From assembly GCF_002891295.1 (NCBI RefSeq), contig NZ_LGUI01000002.1, positions 930,001 to 994,000 on the forward strand: a stretch of DNA of 64,000 nt, given 5' to 3'. Of this stretch, positions 43,112-53,363 are shown piece by piece. The translations under genes were made by a program, and so were the position numbers. This DNA is from Streptomyces eurocidicus. Lineage in GTDB: Bacteria; Actinomycetota; Actinomycetes; Streptomycetales; Streptomycetaceae. Numbering within the stretch: position 1 is the first letter of the stretch; each line of letters starts with the position of its first letter. The notes under the pieces are model-generated. The model had not been told where the DNA came from. It searched no databases and worked only from the letters and a program-made list of their open reading frames with translations.

Positions 43112-44638
43112 ATGGCATCCACTTTGATGAAGGATGCGCCCGGGCAGGGGAATGCTGCCGGCGGCGGAAAGACCTTCTTCGGCCACCCCAGAGGCTTGGC
43201 CACACTCTTTATGACCGAGATGTGGGAGCGCTTCAGCTTCTACGGTATGCGGGCCCTGCTCGTGTACTACCTCATCTCGGGCGGCCCCGACGGCGCCGAG
43301 GAAGGGCTGCAGGGCGGCGGCCTCGCCATGACCGCCGCGATGGCCTCGTCGATCTATGCGGTCTACCTGGCGATGGTCTACCTCCTGGCCGTACCCGGTG
43401 GCTGGTTCGGTGACCGCCTGTGGGGTCCGCGGAAGACAGTCGCCATCGCGGGCGGCGTGATCATGGCCGGTCACTTCACCCTCGCCGTTCCCGGCGCCCC
43501 GGCGTTCTTCATCGGGCTGGGGCTTGTGGCGCTGGGCTCGGGCCTGCTCAAGGCGAACATCTCCACGATGGTCGGCCAGCTCTACGCAGGCCCCCAGGAC
43601 CCTCGGCGTGACGGCGGCTTCACGCTCTTCTACATCGGTATCAACCTCGGCGCCTTCGGCGCGCCCTTCGTCATCGGTACGGTCGGCGAGACCGTCAGCT
43701 GGCACGCCGGGTTCGCGCTCGCCGGCGTCGGCATGGCGCTGGGGCTGGTGCAGTTCCTGATCGGTACGAAGCACCTGGACCCGCGAAGCAGCGTCGTTCC
43801 GAACCCGCTGTCCCCGCAGGAACGCGCGCGCTGCCGGAAGAAGGGGCTCGGCTGGCTCCTCGCCGCCGCGACCTGCTGCGGTGTGGTCGTCGCCTCCGGC
43901 GCCTTCTCCCTCGACCGGGTGCTCCTCCCGATCACCCTGCTCGGTCTGATCGTTCCTGTCGTCGTGCTGACCCGTATCAAGCGGGACAAGGAGCTCACCG
44001 GCGCCGAGCAGGCCAGGATGAGCGGCTACATCTGGTTCTTCATCGCCGCGGCCGCTTTCTGGATGATCTACGACCAGGGCGGTTCCACGCTGTCCGTCTT
44101 CGCCGCGGGTTCCACCGCGGGTGAGCTGTTCGGATTCGATTTCCCGGCGACGTGGTTCCAGGCGCTGAACCCGCTGTTCGTCATGGCGCTGGCGCCGGTG
44201 CTCGCCTGGCTCTGGCTGTGGCTGGCGCGGCGACGTCAGGAGCCGGGTACGGCCGTGAAGTTCGCGATGGCGCTGCTGTGCATCGGCGGCTCCTTCTTCG
44301 TCTTCCTTCTGCCCATGGCGGCGGCCGCGGACGGCTCGAAGGTGAGTCCGATGTGGCTGGTGTCGATCTACCTGGTCCAGACGGTCGGTGAGCTGTGCTT
44401 GTCTCCTGTCGGCCTGTCCGTCACCGCCAAGCTGGCGCCGGCCAAGTACGGCAGCCGCATGATGGGCGTGTGGTTCCTGTCCGTCACCGCGGGCAACTGC
44501 GTCACGTCGCTGCTGGGGCTCGCGAACGTCGACCTCAGCGGTGGGGGCGCGGTCACGGCCGAGGCCGTGTTGGCGGCGATCGCGGGCCTGGGGATCTTCA
44601 TGTACCGCAAGAGGATCGCGGCGCTCACGGAAGGGTGA
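43112..44638 (+). CDS. POT-family proton-dependent oligopeptide transporter
   Basis: A 508-aa, 14-helix MFS transporter of the POT/PTR family. The diagnostic first-helix motif is TEMWERFSFYGMRALLVYYL (E-x-x-E-R-F-x-Y-Y type). Later ones are GSGLLKANISTMVGQLY and FTLFYIGINLGAFGAPFVIGTVGE (PTR2 signature). ATG 43112 follows AAGGAA. These importers take up di- and tripeptides with protons. It lies alone, convergent with the SpoIIE-type gene at a 11-bp gap. Confidence 0.95.
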   Translation: MASTLMKDAPGQGNAAGGGKTFFGHPRGLATLFMTEMWERFSFYGMRALLVYYLISGGPDGAEEGLQGGGLAMTAAMASSIYAVYLAMVYLLAVPGGWFGDRLWGPRKTVAIAGGVIMAGHFTLAVPGAPAFFIGLGLVALGSGLLKANISTMVGQLYAGPQDPRRDGGFTLFYIGINLGAFGAPFVIGTVGETVSWHAGFALAGVGMALGLVQFLIGTKHLDPRSSVVPNPLSPQERARCRKKGLGWLLAAATCCGVVVASGAFSLDRVLLPITLLGLIVPVVVLTRIKRDKELTGAEQARMSGYIWFFIAAAAFWMIYDQGGSTLSVFAAGSTAGELFGFDFPATWFQALNPLFVMALAPVLAWLWLWLARRRQEPGTAVKFAMALLCIGGSFFVFLLPMAAAADGSKVSPMWLVSIYLVQTVGELCLSPVGLSVTAKLAPAKYGSRMMGVWFLSVTAGNCVTSLLGLANVDLSGGGAVTAEAVLAAIAGLGIFMYRKRIAALTEG

Positions 44639-44649
44639 GCTGAGCGTCA

Positions 44650-47319
44650 TCAGTCGACTGGGCCGGGCAGTGCTTGCTCGGCCCAGATGACCTTGCCGCG
44701 GGCGAAGTAGCGGGTGCCCCAGCGTTCGGTGAGCTGGGCGATGAGGAAGAGCCCGCGGCCTCCTTCGTCCTCGTCGGCGGCATAGCGCAGGTGGGGCGAG
44801 GTGCTGCCGGTGTCGTAGACCTCGCAGATCAGGGAGCGGTCGTACAGGAGGCGGACCCGGATCCCGCCGGGCGCGTAGCGGATGGCGTTGGTGATCAGTT
44901 CGCTGAGGGCGAGCTCGGTGGTGAAGACCAGCTCCTCCAGCCCCCACCGGGTCAGTTGCCGAGTGATGTCCGTACGGGCGTCGGCCACTGCCGAGGGTTC
45001 GCAAGGGACGTCCCATTCAGCGATCCGGTCGGGGGCCATCCGACGGGTCCGGGCCACGAGGAGGGCGATGTCGTCGCTCTGACGGGCGGGAAGCAGGGCC
45101 TGGAGCACGGCCTCGCAGGTCTCCTCGGGCGGTCGGCCGGGCGATGCCAGCGCCGCGCGGAGAGTTGTCAGACCGCTGTCGACGTCGCGCTCGTTCGCGA
45201 TGAGCCCGTCGGTGTAGAGGGCGAGACTGCTGCCCTCCGGCAGGTGCAGCTCCACGGCTTCGAAGGGCAGGCCGCCCACGCCGAGCGGTGGCCCCGCGGG
45301 GAGTTCGGGGAATTCGACGGTGCCGTCGGGCCGGACCAGCGCGGGCAGGGGATGGCCGGCGCGAGCGAGGGTGCAGGTGCCGGTGGTCGGGTCGTAGATC
45401 GCGTACAGACAGGTGGCGCCGATGATGGTGGGTTGCCCCTCCGCGCCGCCCATGTCGTGGTCGATGAGAGCGACGAGCTCGTCGAGATGGCCGAGGAGTT
45501 CATCCGGTGGCAGATCGAGGGCGGAGAAGTTGAGGACGGCGGTACGCAGGCGTCCCATGGTGGCGGCGGCGTGCAGGCCATGGCCGACGACGTCACCGAC
45601 GACCAGGGCGACGCGGGCGCCGGGCAGGGGGATGACGTCGAACCAGTCGCCGCGCACCCCGGCCGGGGCGGGCAGATAGCGGGAGGCGACCTCGAGGGCG
45701 CTCTGCTCGGGGATCCCGCGGGGGAGCAGGCTGCGCTGGAGTGTGACCGCCATGGTGTGCTCGCGGGTGTACCGGCGAGCGTTGTCGACGCAGACGGCCG
45801 CACGGGCGGCGAGCTCCTCGGCCACGGCCAGGTCGTCCTCGTCGAGGGGAGGGCTCTCGCCCATCCGCCAAAAGTTCGCGACCCCCATCAGGACGCCACG
45901 CGCCATCAGCGGCGCGGAGATGAGTGAGTGGAGACCGTACCCCAGGACCAGCTGCGTGCGTTCGGAATCGCCCGCGCGCCATTGGGCGGCCGCTGCTACG
46001 TCGGGCACGAGGACGGCCTGTCTCCTGCCGAGCGCCTCGGCCATGGGGGTGCTCGGGGGATACGTGTACGTCTCGCCGACTTGGTAGAGCGGGTGTCTGT
46101 AGCGGCCGCTGAAGGCCACTCGGTGCAGCTCCGGTGTTTCGGCGTACGAGCTGGGGGACGGCTCGTCGCCGTGCAGGACGGGTTCGGCGAGATCGACGGT
46201 GACGTAGTCGGCGAACCGGTGAGAGGCCACCTCGGTGAGTTCCTCGGAGGTGCGTGTGACGTCCAGGGTCGTACCGATGGCCACGCTTGCCTCGTACAGC
46301 AGCCGCAGCCGGCCTTGGGCGGCCTCCGCTCTGCCCGAGATTTCGCGGAGTTCTGTGGTGTCCCGCAGCGTCGCGACGCTGCCGGCGGGGCGGCCATGTG
46401 ATTCGGTGGGCCGGTTGTTGACTGCCAGCAGCCGGTCGCCGACGGGCAGTACCTCGTCGGTGACGACCCGGCGGGACAACAGCACGTCGGTCATCCGGGC
46501 ATCGAGGGCGAGGCCGGAGACGGGGCGGCCCTCGACGTCGGGGGAGAGGCCGAGGAGTCGGCGTGCCTCGTCGTTGGCGAGGACGACGTTCCCCTCGTCG
46601 TCGACGATGACGACGCCCTCGCGCACCGCGTGCAGCACCGCGTCGTGATGCTCGTACATACGGGTCATCTCGGCCGGACCCAGACCATGGGTCTGCCGTC
46701 GCAGCCGCCTGCTCACCAAGCCCGTTCCCACGGTCGCCAGGGCGAGCCCGCCGACGCCGACCCCGGCGACGAACGGCAGCTCGCGGTCGGTGTCACTGCT
46801 CACCTCGTCGACACCGAGCCCGGCGGACACCATGCCCACGACCTTGTCACCGTCCCGCACCGGAACGACGGCCTGCACTCTCTCACCGTCGGGGCCGTGG
46901 ACGGTCTCCACGGTGACGCGGCCGGCCAGCGACGGTGCGAGGGTGCCGACGAACTTCCCGCCGATCCAGTCCGCCTGAGGGCCCGTGTAGCGGATGCCGT
47001 CCCGGTTCATCACGATGACGAAGTCGACATCTGCCGCTTTGCGAGCCGCTTCGGCCAACGGCTGCAGCGTCGAGCTCGGATCGGGTCCGCGCAATGCCTG
47101 CGGCAGGCCGACGCCGTGGGCGAAGCCCTCCGCGGCAGCGAGAGAGCGGGCGCGTGCCGCCTGAAACCTTTCGCCGCGGGACTCGAACACCAGCGTGGTC
47201 ACGACGGCCGCGACGAGCAGGACGATGATCAGGACTTGCAGGAGGAACATCTGACCGGCGAAGCCGCGCAAGAACGCCGCTGGATTCCTGTGCCGCGTAG
47301 AGGGCGCTGTTCGGGTCAT
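44650..47319 (-). CDS. SpoIIE-type PP2C phosphatase with sensor, PAS, GAF and kinase-like ATPase domains
   Basis: An 889-aa protein. An extracytoplasmic sensor between two membrane helices (about 20-210) resembles CitA/DctB sensors (FVIVMNRDGIRYTGP, VQAVVPVRDGDKVVGMVSAGLGV). A PAS domain (about 225-340), GAF domain (about 350-510), PP2C phosphatase (about 540-740; GDWFDVIPLPGARVALVVGDVVGHG with metal-binding Asp) and HATPase domain (about 760-885; ELALSELITNAIRYAPGG) follow. Such proteins dephosphorylate anti-sigma-factor antagonists or act as anti-sigma kinases in Streptomyces stress and development. ATG 47319 is chosen as the longest likely start. No sigma factor or anti-sigma gene is adjacent. 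Confidence 0.93.
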   Translation of the reverse strand: MTRTAPSTRHRNPAAFLRGFAGQMFLLQVLIIVLLVAAVVTTLVFESRGERFQAARARSLAAAEGFAHGVGLPQALRGPDPSSTLQPLAEAARKAADVDFVIVMNRDGIRYTGPQADWIGGKFVGTLAPSLAGRVTVETVHGPDGERVQAVVPVRDGDKVVGMVSAGLGVDEVSSDTDRELPFVAGVGVGGLALATVGTGLVSRRLRRQTHGLGPAEMTRMYEHHDAVLHAVREGVVIVDDEGNVVLANDEARRLLGLSPDVEGRPVSGLALDARMTDVLLSRRVVTDEVLPVGDRLLAVNNRPTESHGRPAGSVATLRDTTELREISGRAEAAQGRLRLLYEASVAIGTTLDVTRTSEELTEVASHRFADYVTVDLAEPVLHGDEPSPSSYAETPELHRVAFSGRYRHPLYQVGETYTYPPSTPMAEALGRRQAVLVPDVAAAAQWRAGDSERTQLVLGYGLHSLISAPLMARGVLMGVANFWRMGESPPLDEDDLAVAEELAARAAVCVDNARRYTREHTMAVTLQRSLLPRGIPEQSALEVASRYLPAPAGVRGDWFDVIPLPGARVALVVGDVVGHGLHAAATMGRLRTAVLNFSALDLPPDELLGHLDELVALIDHDMGGAEGQPTIIGATCLYAIYDPTTGTCTLARAGHPLPALVRPDGTVEFPELPAGPPLGVGGLPFEAVELHLPEGSSLALYTDGLIANERDVDSGLTTLRAALASPGRPPEETCEAVLQALLPARQSDDIALLVARTRRMAPDRIAEWDVPCEPSAVADARTDITRQLTRWGLEELVFTTELALSELITNAIRYAPGGIRVRLLYDRSLICEVYDTGSTSPHLRYAADEDEGGRGLFLIAQLTERWGTRYFARGKVIWAEQALPGPVD

Positions 47320-47456
47320 GGGGCACGTCTTACCGCGCTGCCGGACGACGCGACACACACCACGCCGTGGCACCGCAGGACCCTACGATCTCGGTCGGCC
47401 CGGTCCGGCGAGGCGCCGGGCGAGGTGCGTCGGCGGCACACCCATGCCGTCTCCGG

Positions 47457-49289
47457 TCACCTGCCGACAACCTCGGTGCCGAGGTTGAGGGTGCAAACGA
47501 TGGAGAGGACAAGGGCGAAGTCGAAGGTGTTCGCGAGTCCGATTCCGGCGAGGAGTTTCACCCCGTGCCGCGCGGGTGCGGGGATGCGCTCGGCGCCGTT
47601 GAACAGCCGCACACCGTGCCCGGTGCGCTGCGACTCGATCGCGATGACGGTTCCCGCGAGGCCGTAGAAGAGGGTGGTGGAGGCGAGCGCACCGCAGACG
47701 ACAGCCGCCGTGACCTCGCCGATCGACTGCCCGATCACCGCCGCGGGCCGCACCCCCCACGACTGCCACAACCGGACCAGGGCGAGCTGGAACGCGACCA
47801 GGGTGGGCTGGATGCGGTCCACGCCCGTGAGCCGGTCCGGATGAACGATGACATCCCTGAGGGAGAACCCCGGCTCGCCCGCGATCAGCGGCTCGATCTC
47901 GTCGATCGCGGCAGTGAACACCGGCTCCGTGTCCAGCAAGGACCGGCCCATGCCGGCCCACTGCGAACCCTGCCCCGTGAAGACCAGCACCGGAGCCGCG
48001 CGCTCCCCGTCAAGGACCGGACGGCCTGCCACCGCGGACCCGGACTCCCCCCGCGCGTAGTCACGCAGCCGGCCGGTCAACTGCTCCCTGGTGGCGGCGG
48101 GCACCGCGAGACGCTCAGCGGCGTGGGAGCGGCGCACCGCGAGCGTGTGCGCCACGTCGGCGAGCGGCGTCGCCGCACCGGTCGGGCCGTCCAGCCAGTC
48201 CGCGAGCCGCCGCGCCGCCGTCGGCAACGCCTCGGGTGAGGAGGTGGACAGGACGAACAGCCGCACATCCTCGTCCGCCGCGGCAGCCGGGCGGGGCGGA
48301 GGCCGCCGGGGAGCCGGTGGCTCCTCGACGATGACGTGCGCGTTCGCGCCGGAGATGCCGTAGGAGCAGACCGCCGCGAGGCGTGGGGGGCCGTCCACCG
48401 GCCACGGCGTCATCGTGGTGGGCACGAACAGACGCGAGTCGGCATCGAGCGGGATGGAGGAGTTCCAGGCACGGAAATGGAGATTTCCCGGCACGTGCCC
48501 ACGGCGTACCGACTCGACGGCCTTGATCAGACCGGCGATGCCGGAGACGGGTTCGGAGTGACCGACGTTGGTCTTCACCGACCCCAGTGCGCACCGGCCG
48601 CGCCCCCGGCCGTACACGGCGTTGACCGACGTGTACTCGATCGGATCCCCCTGCGCGGTGCCCGGCCCGTGGGCCTCGACCAGACCGACGTCCCCAGGGT
48701 CGATGCCGGCACGCTCACAGGCCGCGCGGAAGACTTCCTGCTGCACCAGCGTGGACGGCGCGGTCATCCGCTCCGACTGCCCGTCGCAGTTGACAGCCGA
48801 GCCCCGGATGACCGCCAGGACCCGGTCCCCGTCCGCGAGCGCGTCTTTCAGCCGCTTGAGGACCACCACCCCGGCGCCCTCGCCACGGACATAGCCGTCG
48901 GCCCGCTCGTCGAACGCGTAACACCGGCCGCGCTGCGACGTCAGCCATCTGGCCTCGTAGTGCAGGGTCTCCGGCGACACCATCAGCAGCACAGCCCCCG
49001 CCAGGGCCATGTCGCACTCACCCGCCGTCAGGGCCTGGCACGCGCTGTGCACGGCAACCAGCCCGGACGAGCACATCGTCTCGACAGCCATGGCCGGGCC
49101 ACGCAGATCGAGCGCGAATGTGATAAGGGCCGGAGCGTTCGCCGCGAAGCCCCCGAAAATGTAGTAACCATCGATCCAGTCGCGCACCGGCCGGGCATTC
49201 CGCAGCATTTGGTCCGGGGCGTACATCCCCAGATACACGCCGGTCCGCGAACCACGCAGGGCCGCCGTGGGAATACCGGCGTGCTCCAC
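47457..49289 (-). pseudogene. Deletion remnant: PKS KS-partial AT fused to the tail of an AveC-like gene
   Basis: The frame begins inside a KS domain (VEHAGIPTAALRGSRTGVYLG), with an in-frame TGA just upstream, so about 105 residues of KS are missing. The rest of KS is intact (Cys in ETMCSSG, EAHGPGT, KTNVGHSE), followed by the first part of an AT (FTGQGSQ, GQSIGEV). Near residue 535 (about 47685) it passes without a stop into ESQRTGHGVRLFNGAERIP and KLLAGIGLANT, which match the C-terminus of the AveC-like protein at 22756. So the rest of AT, DH, KR, ACP and most of the AveC-like gene were removed. It is a relative of the PKS at 23291-28945; product formation is not possible. Confidence 0.85.
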
Positions 49290-49562
49290 CGCGTCTCATT
49301 CATGAGATCTTCGCGCCCTGCACCACCCTCACGCACCCGTACGTGACACCTGTGGTTCAGGACCACAACAGAGCCGCTGAGCCGCCAACAGCGCATGCTC
49401 GCGAGCCCGGAACGCCGGCCGATCCCGGCATCGGCCGCGACCGACGCCCGGGGGCCCGGGTTTCGGGGATGGCTGGATTCGCGTTCTCCCTTGTGGTCCC
49501 TGCCGAGGGCTAGCGTGCTCCGGCGCGGGGGTCTGTTGGACGATGAAGGGGACGTATCCGGC

Positions 49563-50324
49563 GTGTTCTACCACCTGTTCAAGTCCATCGTGCTGATACC
49601 GCTGCTGCGGTGGGGGTTCAGGCCGCGGGTCGAGGGGCGCGGGTATCTCCCGACCACCGGTCCTGCGATCATCGCGGGCAACCACCTGTCCTTCTGCGAT
49701 CATTTCCTGATGCCGGTGATGATCAGGAGGCGGATCGCGTTCCTGGCGAAGCAGGAGTACTTCACGGCCCCCGGCCCCCTCGGTCGTCTGAAGGCGGTTT
49801 TCTTCCGCGGGATCGGTGCGATCCCCGTCGACCGCTCGGGCCGTCACGCGGCGCAGGCGGCCGTCGACAGCGGCCTGGATGTCCTGGGCCGTGGACAGTT
49901 GCTGGGCATCTATCCGGAGGGAACCCGTTCCCATGACGGGCGTTTGTACAAGGGGAAGGTCGGCGTGGCCGCCATGGCCCTGCGCGCCGGGGTTCCCGTC
50001 ATCCCCTGCGCGATGATCGGTACGTTCGAGGCGCAGCCCGCCGGGCGTCTGCTGCCGCGTCTGACCCCGGTGACGATCCGTTTCGGTGCCCCTCTGGACT
50101 TCTCGCGCTACGCGGGGATGGAGGAGGAGCGTTTGGTGCTGCGCGCAGTGACGGACGAGATCATGTATGCGATCTTGAAGTTGTCGGAGCAGGAGTATGT
50201 GGATACCTATGCCGCGGAGGCGAAGGCCGCCCTGCACACCCCGCCCACCGGTGCTGCCGCCGGGCCTGCCGGGGTGGCTGCCGCACCGGCGGTGTCCCGT
50301 CAGGAGCCCCGCGCCGCAGCCTGA
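49563..50324 (+). CDS. 1-acyl-sn-glycerol-3-phosphate acyltransferase (PlsC family)
   Basis: A 253-aa acyltransferase. The catalytic box is GNHLSFCDHFLMP (HxxxxD type, with H and D), and the phosphate-binding box is IYPEGTRSHDGRLYKGKVG. The C-terminal 35 residues are an Ala/Pro tail. GTG 49563 was chosen with GAAGGGG upstream; the open frame extends further but without a sensible start. PlsC enzymes acylate lysophosphatidate. Close to a lipid-type desaturase and KAS genes, it could instead act in the nearby pathway, but it is on the opposite strand and may be unrelated. Confidence 0.85.
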   Translation: MFYHLFKSIVLIPLLRWGFRPRVEGRGYLPTTGPAIIAGNHLSFCDHFLMPVMIRRRIAFLAKQEYFTAPGPLGRLKAVFFRGIGAIPVDRSGRHAAQAAVDSGLDVLGRGQLLGIYPEGTRSHDGRLYKGKVGVAAMALRAGVPVIPCAMIGTFEAQPAGRLLPRLTPVTIRFGAPLDFSRYAGMEEERLVLRAVTDEIMYAILKLSEQEYVDTYAAEAKAALHTPPTGAAAGPAGVAAAPAVSRQEPRAAA

Positions 50325-51233
50325 CCCCCCGGGGGCCCGTCCCCCGCAAGGGTTGTCACCGGCCCCGGCCGCCCGGGCTGCGGCGGCCCCGGCCGGGCGG
50401 CCGCTCTGGTCACAGCCCTGTGGTGGCACCGGCCCTCCGGGTGGGCGGCGGGTCCGGCCCGGTCCCGCGCCGGTATTCGGTTCCCGGCGCCGTCCCGGCT
50501 TCTGGCGCCGGGGGAGTGTCCGGCGGGAGGTCTTCCCCTGCCCGTCGCTGTTTCGAGCGACGGGAGAGCGGCGAGGTCCAGAGCCCCGCCAGGAGGCCGG
50601 CATCCCGCCCGCACGGTGCCGGCCCGTTGCCGTACCGTGCCGGTGAGCGCCGCGTCGGCCCACCCGGAGCGCTCAAAGGCCAACCGGGACGCCCGGACAC
50701 CCAAGGACGGTGGCGGCCGGGGGTGCTCGCCCTGGTCCGACGCCGGGCGGGATGACGGGCGGATGGTTATGGAGTCCGTGTCGGCCAGGCAAACCCGTCC
50801 TCCCCCGGTGGGCTCTCGAAGGTCACCTTTCCGGCAGCGCTGTGAAGACTGACGGCGTCCCTTCGTACCCGGAAGGGGCCGTAGACCGTCGGCCAGGGAC
50901 CGGACCTCTCCGGCGTCGCGGCCGGAGGACGGGCAGCGGCCTGTCGCCCGGCTCCCCGGCGGCAGCGCCGCTGAGATCGACTTCGACACGCGCAGCCATG
51001 CCGCCGCCGTCCGCTGACTGCCCTCCGGGGAACCCGTGCCGGGCGGCGGACGAACGCCCACGCGCGGCGCGTGCCCGGTGGGCGGTCGGCTTCGGGAAGA
51101 GCGCTTCGACTTCCAGCCCTCGTGTTCACTCCTTCAGGGGAAAGTGGTAGAGGAGTTCTTTGCCGCGGATGTCTTTCGGTAACGGCTGTGATGCGACGTC
51201 CCCATGACAGCGGCCCGTGAAAGGGAGTCTCCC
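50325..51233. other. Gene-poor region with a possible decayed gene
   Basis: About 900 bases without an intact gene. On the minus strand, protein-like pieces occur in successive frames: MAARVEVDLSGAAAGEP from an ATG near 51000, then SGPWPTVYGPFRVRRDAVSLH and AGKVTFESPPGEDGFAW, then ADTDSITIRPSS. This is compatible with a frameshifted small gene, but no family is recognised. Confidence 0.35.
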
Positions 51234-52055
51234 GTGCCCGTGCCCACCGTGATCGACCACAAGGCCCGCACCTACAGCCTGGCGCACGCCTACTGGCTGG
51301 CCCAGGCGGCCGACCTCTCCTACAAGGACCGGGCCGTCATCGAGGAACAGGCGCGGAACTGGGGCTTCGACCGGGTGCGGCACCACGCGACACGGTTCAC
51401 GCCGCCGTTCCCGCTGGAGGACACCCAGGCATTCACGATGGCCAGCGACGACATGATCATCACGGCTTTCCGGGGCACGGAACCCGCGCAGATCCGCGAC
51501 TGGCTCTCCGACGCCACGACCCCGCCCTGGCCGGGCCCGGCGCGGACGGGCTTCATCCACTACGGCTTCGGCCAGGCCCTGGAGTCCATCTTCCCGGAGG
51601 TGAAGGACACCCTCCACGAGTACCGGAGGAACGGTCAGACCGTGTGGTTCACCGGCCACAGCCTGGGTGGCGCGCTGGCCATGCTCGCCGGCGTACGGCT
51701 GTGCCTGGAGGAGCCGAAACTGCTGGCCGACGGCGTCTACACCTATGGTCAGCCCCGTACGTGCGACCGGCTGCTGGCGGCCGCGTGCAACAAGGGCCTC
51801 AAGCAGCGCCTCTTCCGGTTCGTGAACAACAACGACATCGTGCCGCAGCTGCCGCCCGAGCCCGCGTACACCCACGCCGAGGCCCTGCGGTACATCGACG
51901 CCGCGGGCAAGGTCCACGAGAGCATGTCGTTCCTCGGCGGCCTCGCCGACCGGGCGAAGGGCCTGACAGCGGACGCCCTCGCGCCCGCGAGCGACGGCGT
52001 ACGCGACCACTCGATCCGCCGGTACATCGCCGCGCTGGAGAAGAACCTGACCTGA
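51234..52055 (+). CDS. Lipase class 3 (alpha/beta hydrolase)
   Basis: A 273-aa enzyme. The fold of fungal-type class 3 lipases is recognisable: ITAFRGTEPAQIRDWLSDA, VHYGF-like GFIHYGFGQALE, nucleophile elbow VWFTGHSLGGALAMLAG (Ser in GHSLG), YTYGQPRTCDR, and FRFVNNNDIVPQLPP (catalytic Asp). The His is probably in the DHSIRRYI stretch. No signal peptide, so probably cytoplasmic. GTG 51234 was chosen because AAAGGGAG lies 6 nt upstream; an in-frame ATG at 51204 has no ribosome-binding site. Convergent with the desaturase. It could release or trim acyl chains in the neighbouring pathway, but a general esterase role is equally possible. Confidence 0.88.
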   Translation: MPVPTVIDHKARTYSLAHAYWLAQAADLSYKDRAVIEEQARNWGFDRVRHHATRFTPPFPLEDTQAFTMASDDMIITAFRGTEPAQIRDWLSDATTPPWPGPARTGFIHYGFGQALESIFPEVKDTLHEYRRNGQTVWFTGHSLGGALAMLAGVRLCLEEPKLLADGVYTYGQPRTCDRLLAAACNKGLKQRLFRFVNNNDIVPQLPPEPAYTHAEALRYIDAAGKVHESMSFLGGLADRAKGLTADALAPASDGVRDHSIRRYIAALEKNLT

Positions 52056-52101
52056 CCGGCCGGTTCCGGGCCGGCACGGGGGCGGGGTGCGGGCCGCCGT
52101 C

Positions 52102-53223
52102 CTACCGTCCGGGCAGTGGCACATCCATCTCGCCGCGCCGTACGGGTGCGCTGACCTTGTGGAGGTAGGTGGCGACCTCGCGGTAGGAGGACCACATGCT
52201 CACCTCGTGGTAGGGCACACCCTGCCGGGCGCAGTAGGCACGGGTCAGTTCCCGGGCACGGCGCAGGTTCTTGCCGGGCATGGAGGGGAAGAGATGGTGC
52301 TCGACCTGGTAGTTCAGGCCGCCGTAGAGGAAATCGGTGAACGGGCCGGGGCGGATGTTGCGTGAGGTGAGGACCTGGCGTTCCAGCCAGTCCAGGGATT
52401 CCAGGCTGCCGCCGCGGATTTCCATGCCCTTGTGGTTCGGGGCGAACAGCAGCCCGAAGTAGACTCCCAGGCACGCCTGTTGCACGGCGATGAAGGCCAC
52501 GGCCAGGGCGGGGGAGAGGACGGTGAAGACCGCCCCCAGGTACAGGGCCAGGCGGACCAGCAGGAGCGTGCTCTCCAGCACCGGCCGTCTGGACAGGCCG
52601 CCGGCGATCGCCCGGACGGCGGTGCGCTGCATCTTGGCGGATTCCAGTACCAGCAGGACGAAGAACAGCACGCTCTGGTAGCGCACGATCAGGCGCTGGG
52701 TGCCGCGCCGGGCCGGGTACTGCGAGAGGTCGAAGATCGCGGTCCGGCGGCCGATGTCGGGGTCGAGTTCGAGGTGGTTGGGGTGGCTGTGGTGCCGGTT
52801 GTGGTGGTGAAGCCACCAGTCGAAGCTGACGCCGTTGACGAAGTCGGCGTGGAAATAGCCGACCGCCAAGGCGGCCCGCCTGCTGCGGAACATCGCCTTG
52901 TGGCCGGCGTCGTGCCACATGAAGGAGCTCTGCGCGCCGCACATTCCCATCCAGGCGGCCACCGGGATCTGCCACCAGGAGTCGCCCACCAGGAAGAACG
53001 CGCCCAGGCCCAGCACCAGCAGCGTGGTGTTGAGCGCCAGGCGGCCCGCGTAGTAGCGCGGTCTCGGTTCCAGCAGCCCTTCGGCCTTCACCCGCTGGAG
53101 CAGTTCGGCGAACGTGGCGGAGGCTCCCGCCGGAGGCTGCTCGGTGGTCGCGTACGCCGCCCCCGCGCCGCCGGCCGAGGCGGCGCCGGTCCGGGTGCTG
53201 CGCTCGTACGGAGACTGCTGCAT
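52102..53223 (-). CDS. Acyl-lipid fatty-acid desaturase (three His boxes)
   Basis: A 373-aa membrane di-iron desaturase. His boxes are MWHDAGHKAMF (HDAGH), WWLHHHNRHHSHPN (HxxHH) and NYQVEHHLFPSMP (QxEHH, with Gln in place of the first His as in front-end/acyl-lipid desaturases). Four hydrophobic segments separate them. ATG 53223 follows AAGGAG. It introduces a double bond into an acyl chain with O2. It is the most downstream gene of the minus-strand azoxy-like set, so the target may be the fatty chain that becomes the amine part of the product (alkene-bearing azoxy compounds such as elaiomycin are known). The exact position is not predictable. Confidence 0.88.
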   Translation of the reverse strand: MQQSPYERSTRTGAASAGGAGAAYATTEQPPAGASATFAELLQRVKAEGLLEPRPRYYAGRLALNTTLLVLGLGAFFLVGDSWWQIPVAAWMGMCGAQSSFMWHDAGHKAMFRSRRAALAVGYFHADFVNGVSFDWWLHHHNRHHSHPNHLELDPDIGRRTAIFDLSQYPARRGTQRLIVRYQSVLFFVLLVLESAKMQRTAVRAIAGGLSRRPVLESTLLLVRLALYLGAVFTVLSPALAVAFIAVQQACLGVYFGLLFAPNHKGMEIRGGSLESLDWLERQVLTSRNIRPGPFTDFLYGGLNYQVEHHLFPSMPGKNLRRARELTRAYCARQGVPYHEVSMWSSYREVATYLHKVSAPVRRGEMDVPLPGR

Positions 53224-53363
53224 GTGGTGCTCTCCTTAAGGCGGGGCGAGGGCAAGGGAAGTCTTCCCCGCGGTGCTGATGCGGTGCTGATGCGCACCTG
53301 ACCACCCCCCACCCGTCGCATCGCCACCGTCCGCCCGCCGCCCGTCCGCTCCGGGCAGGGGGC

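Noticed and set aside
50767..51129. 120-aa minus-strand frame with protein-like end (GPFRVRRDAVSLH, VTFESPPGEDGFAW)
   Set aside because: Only the last 45 codons look coding, and related-looking pieces are in other frames; reported only as a possible decayed gene within the gap.
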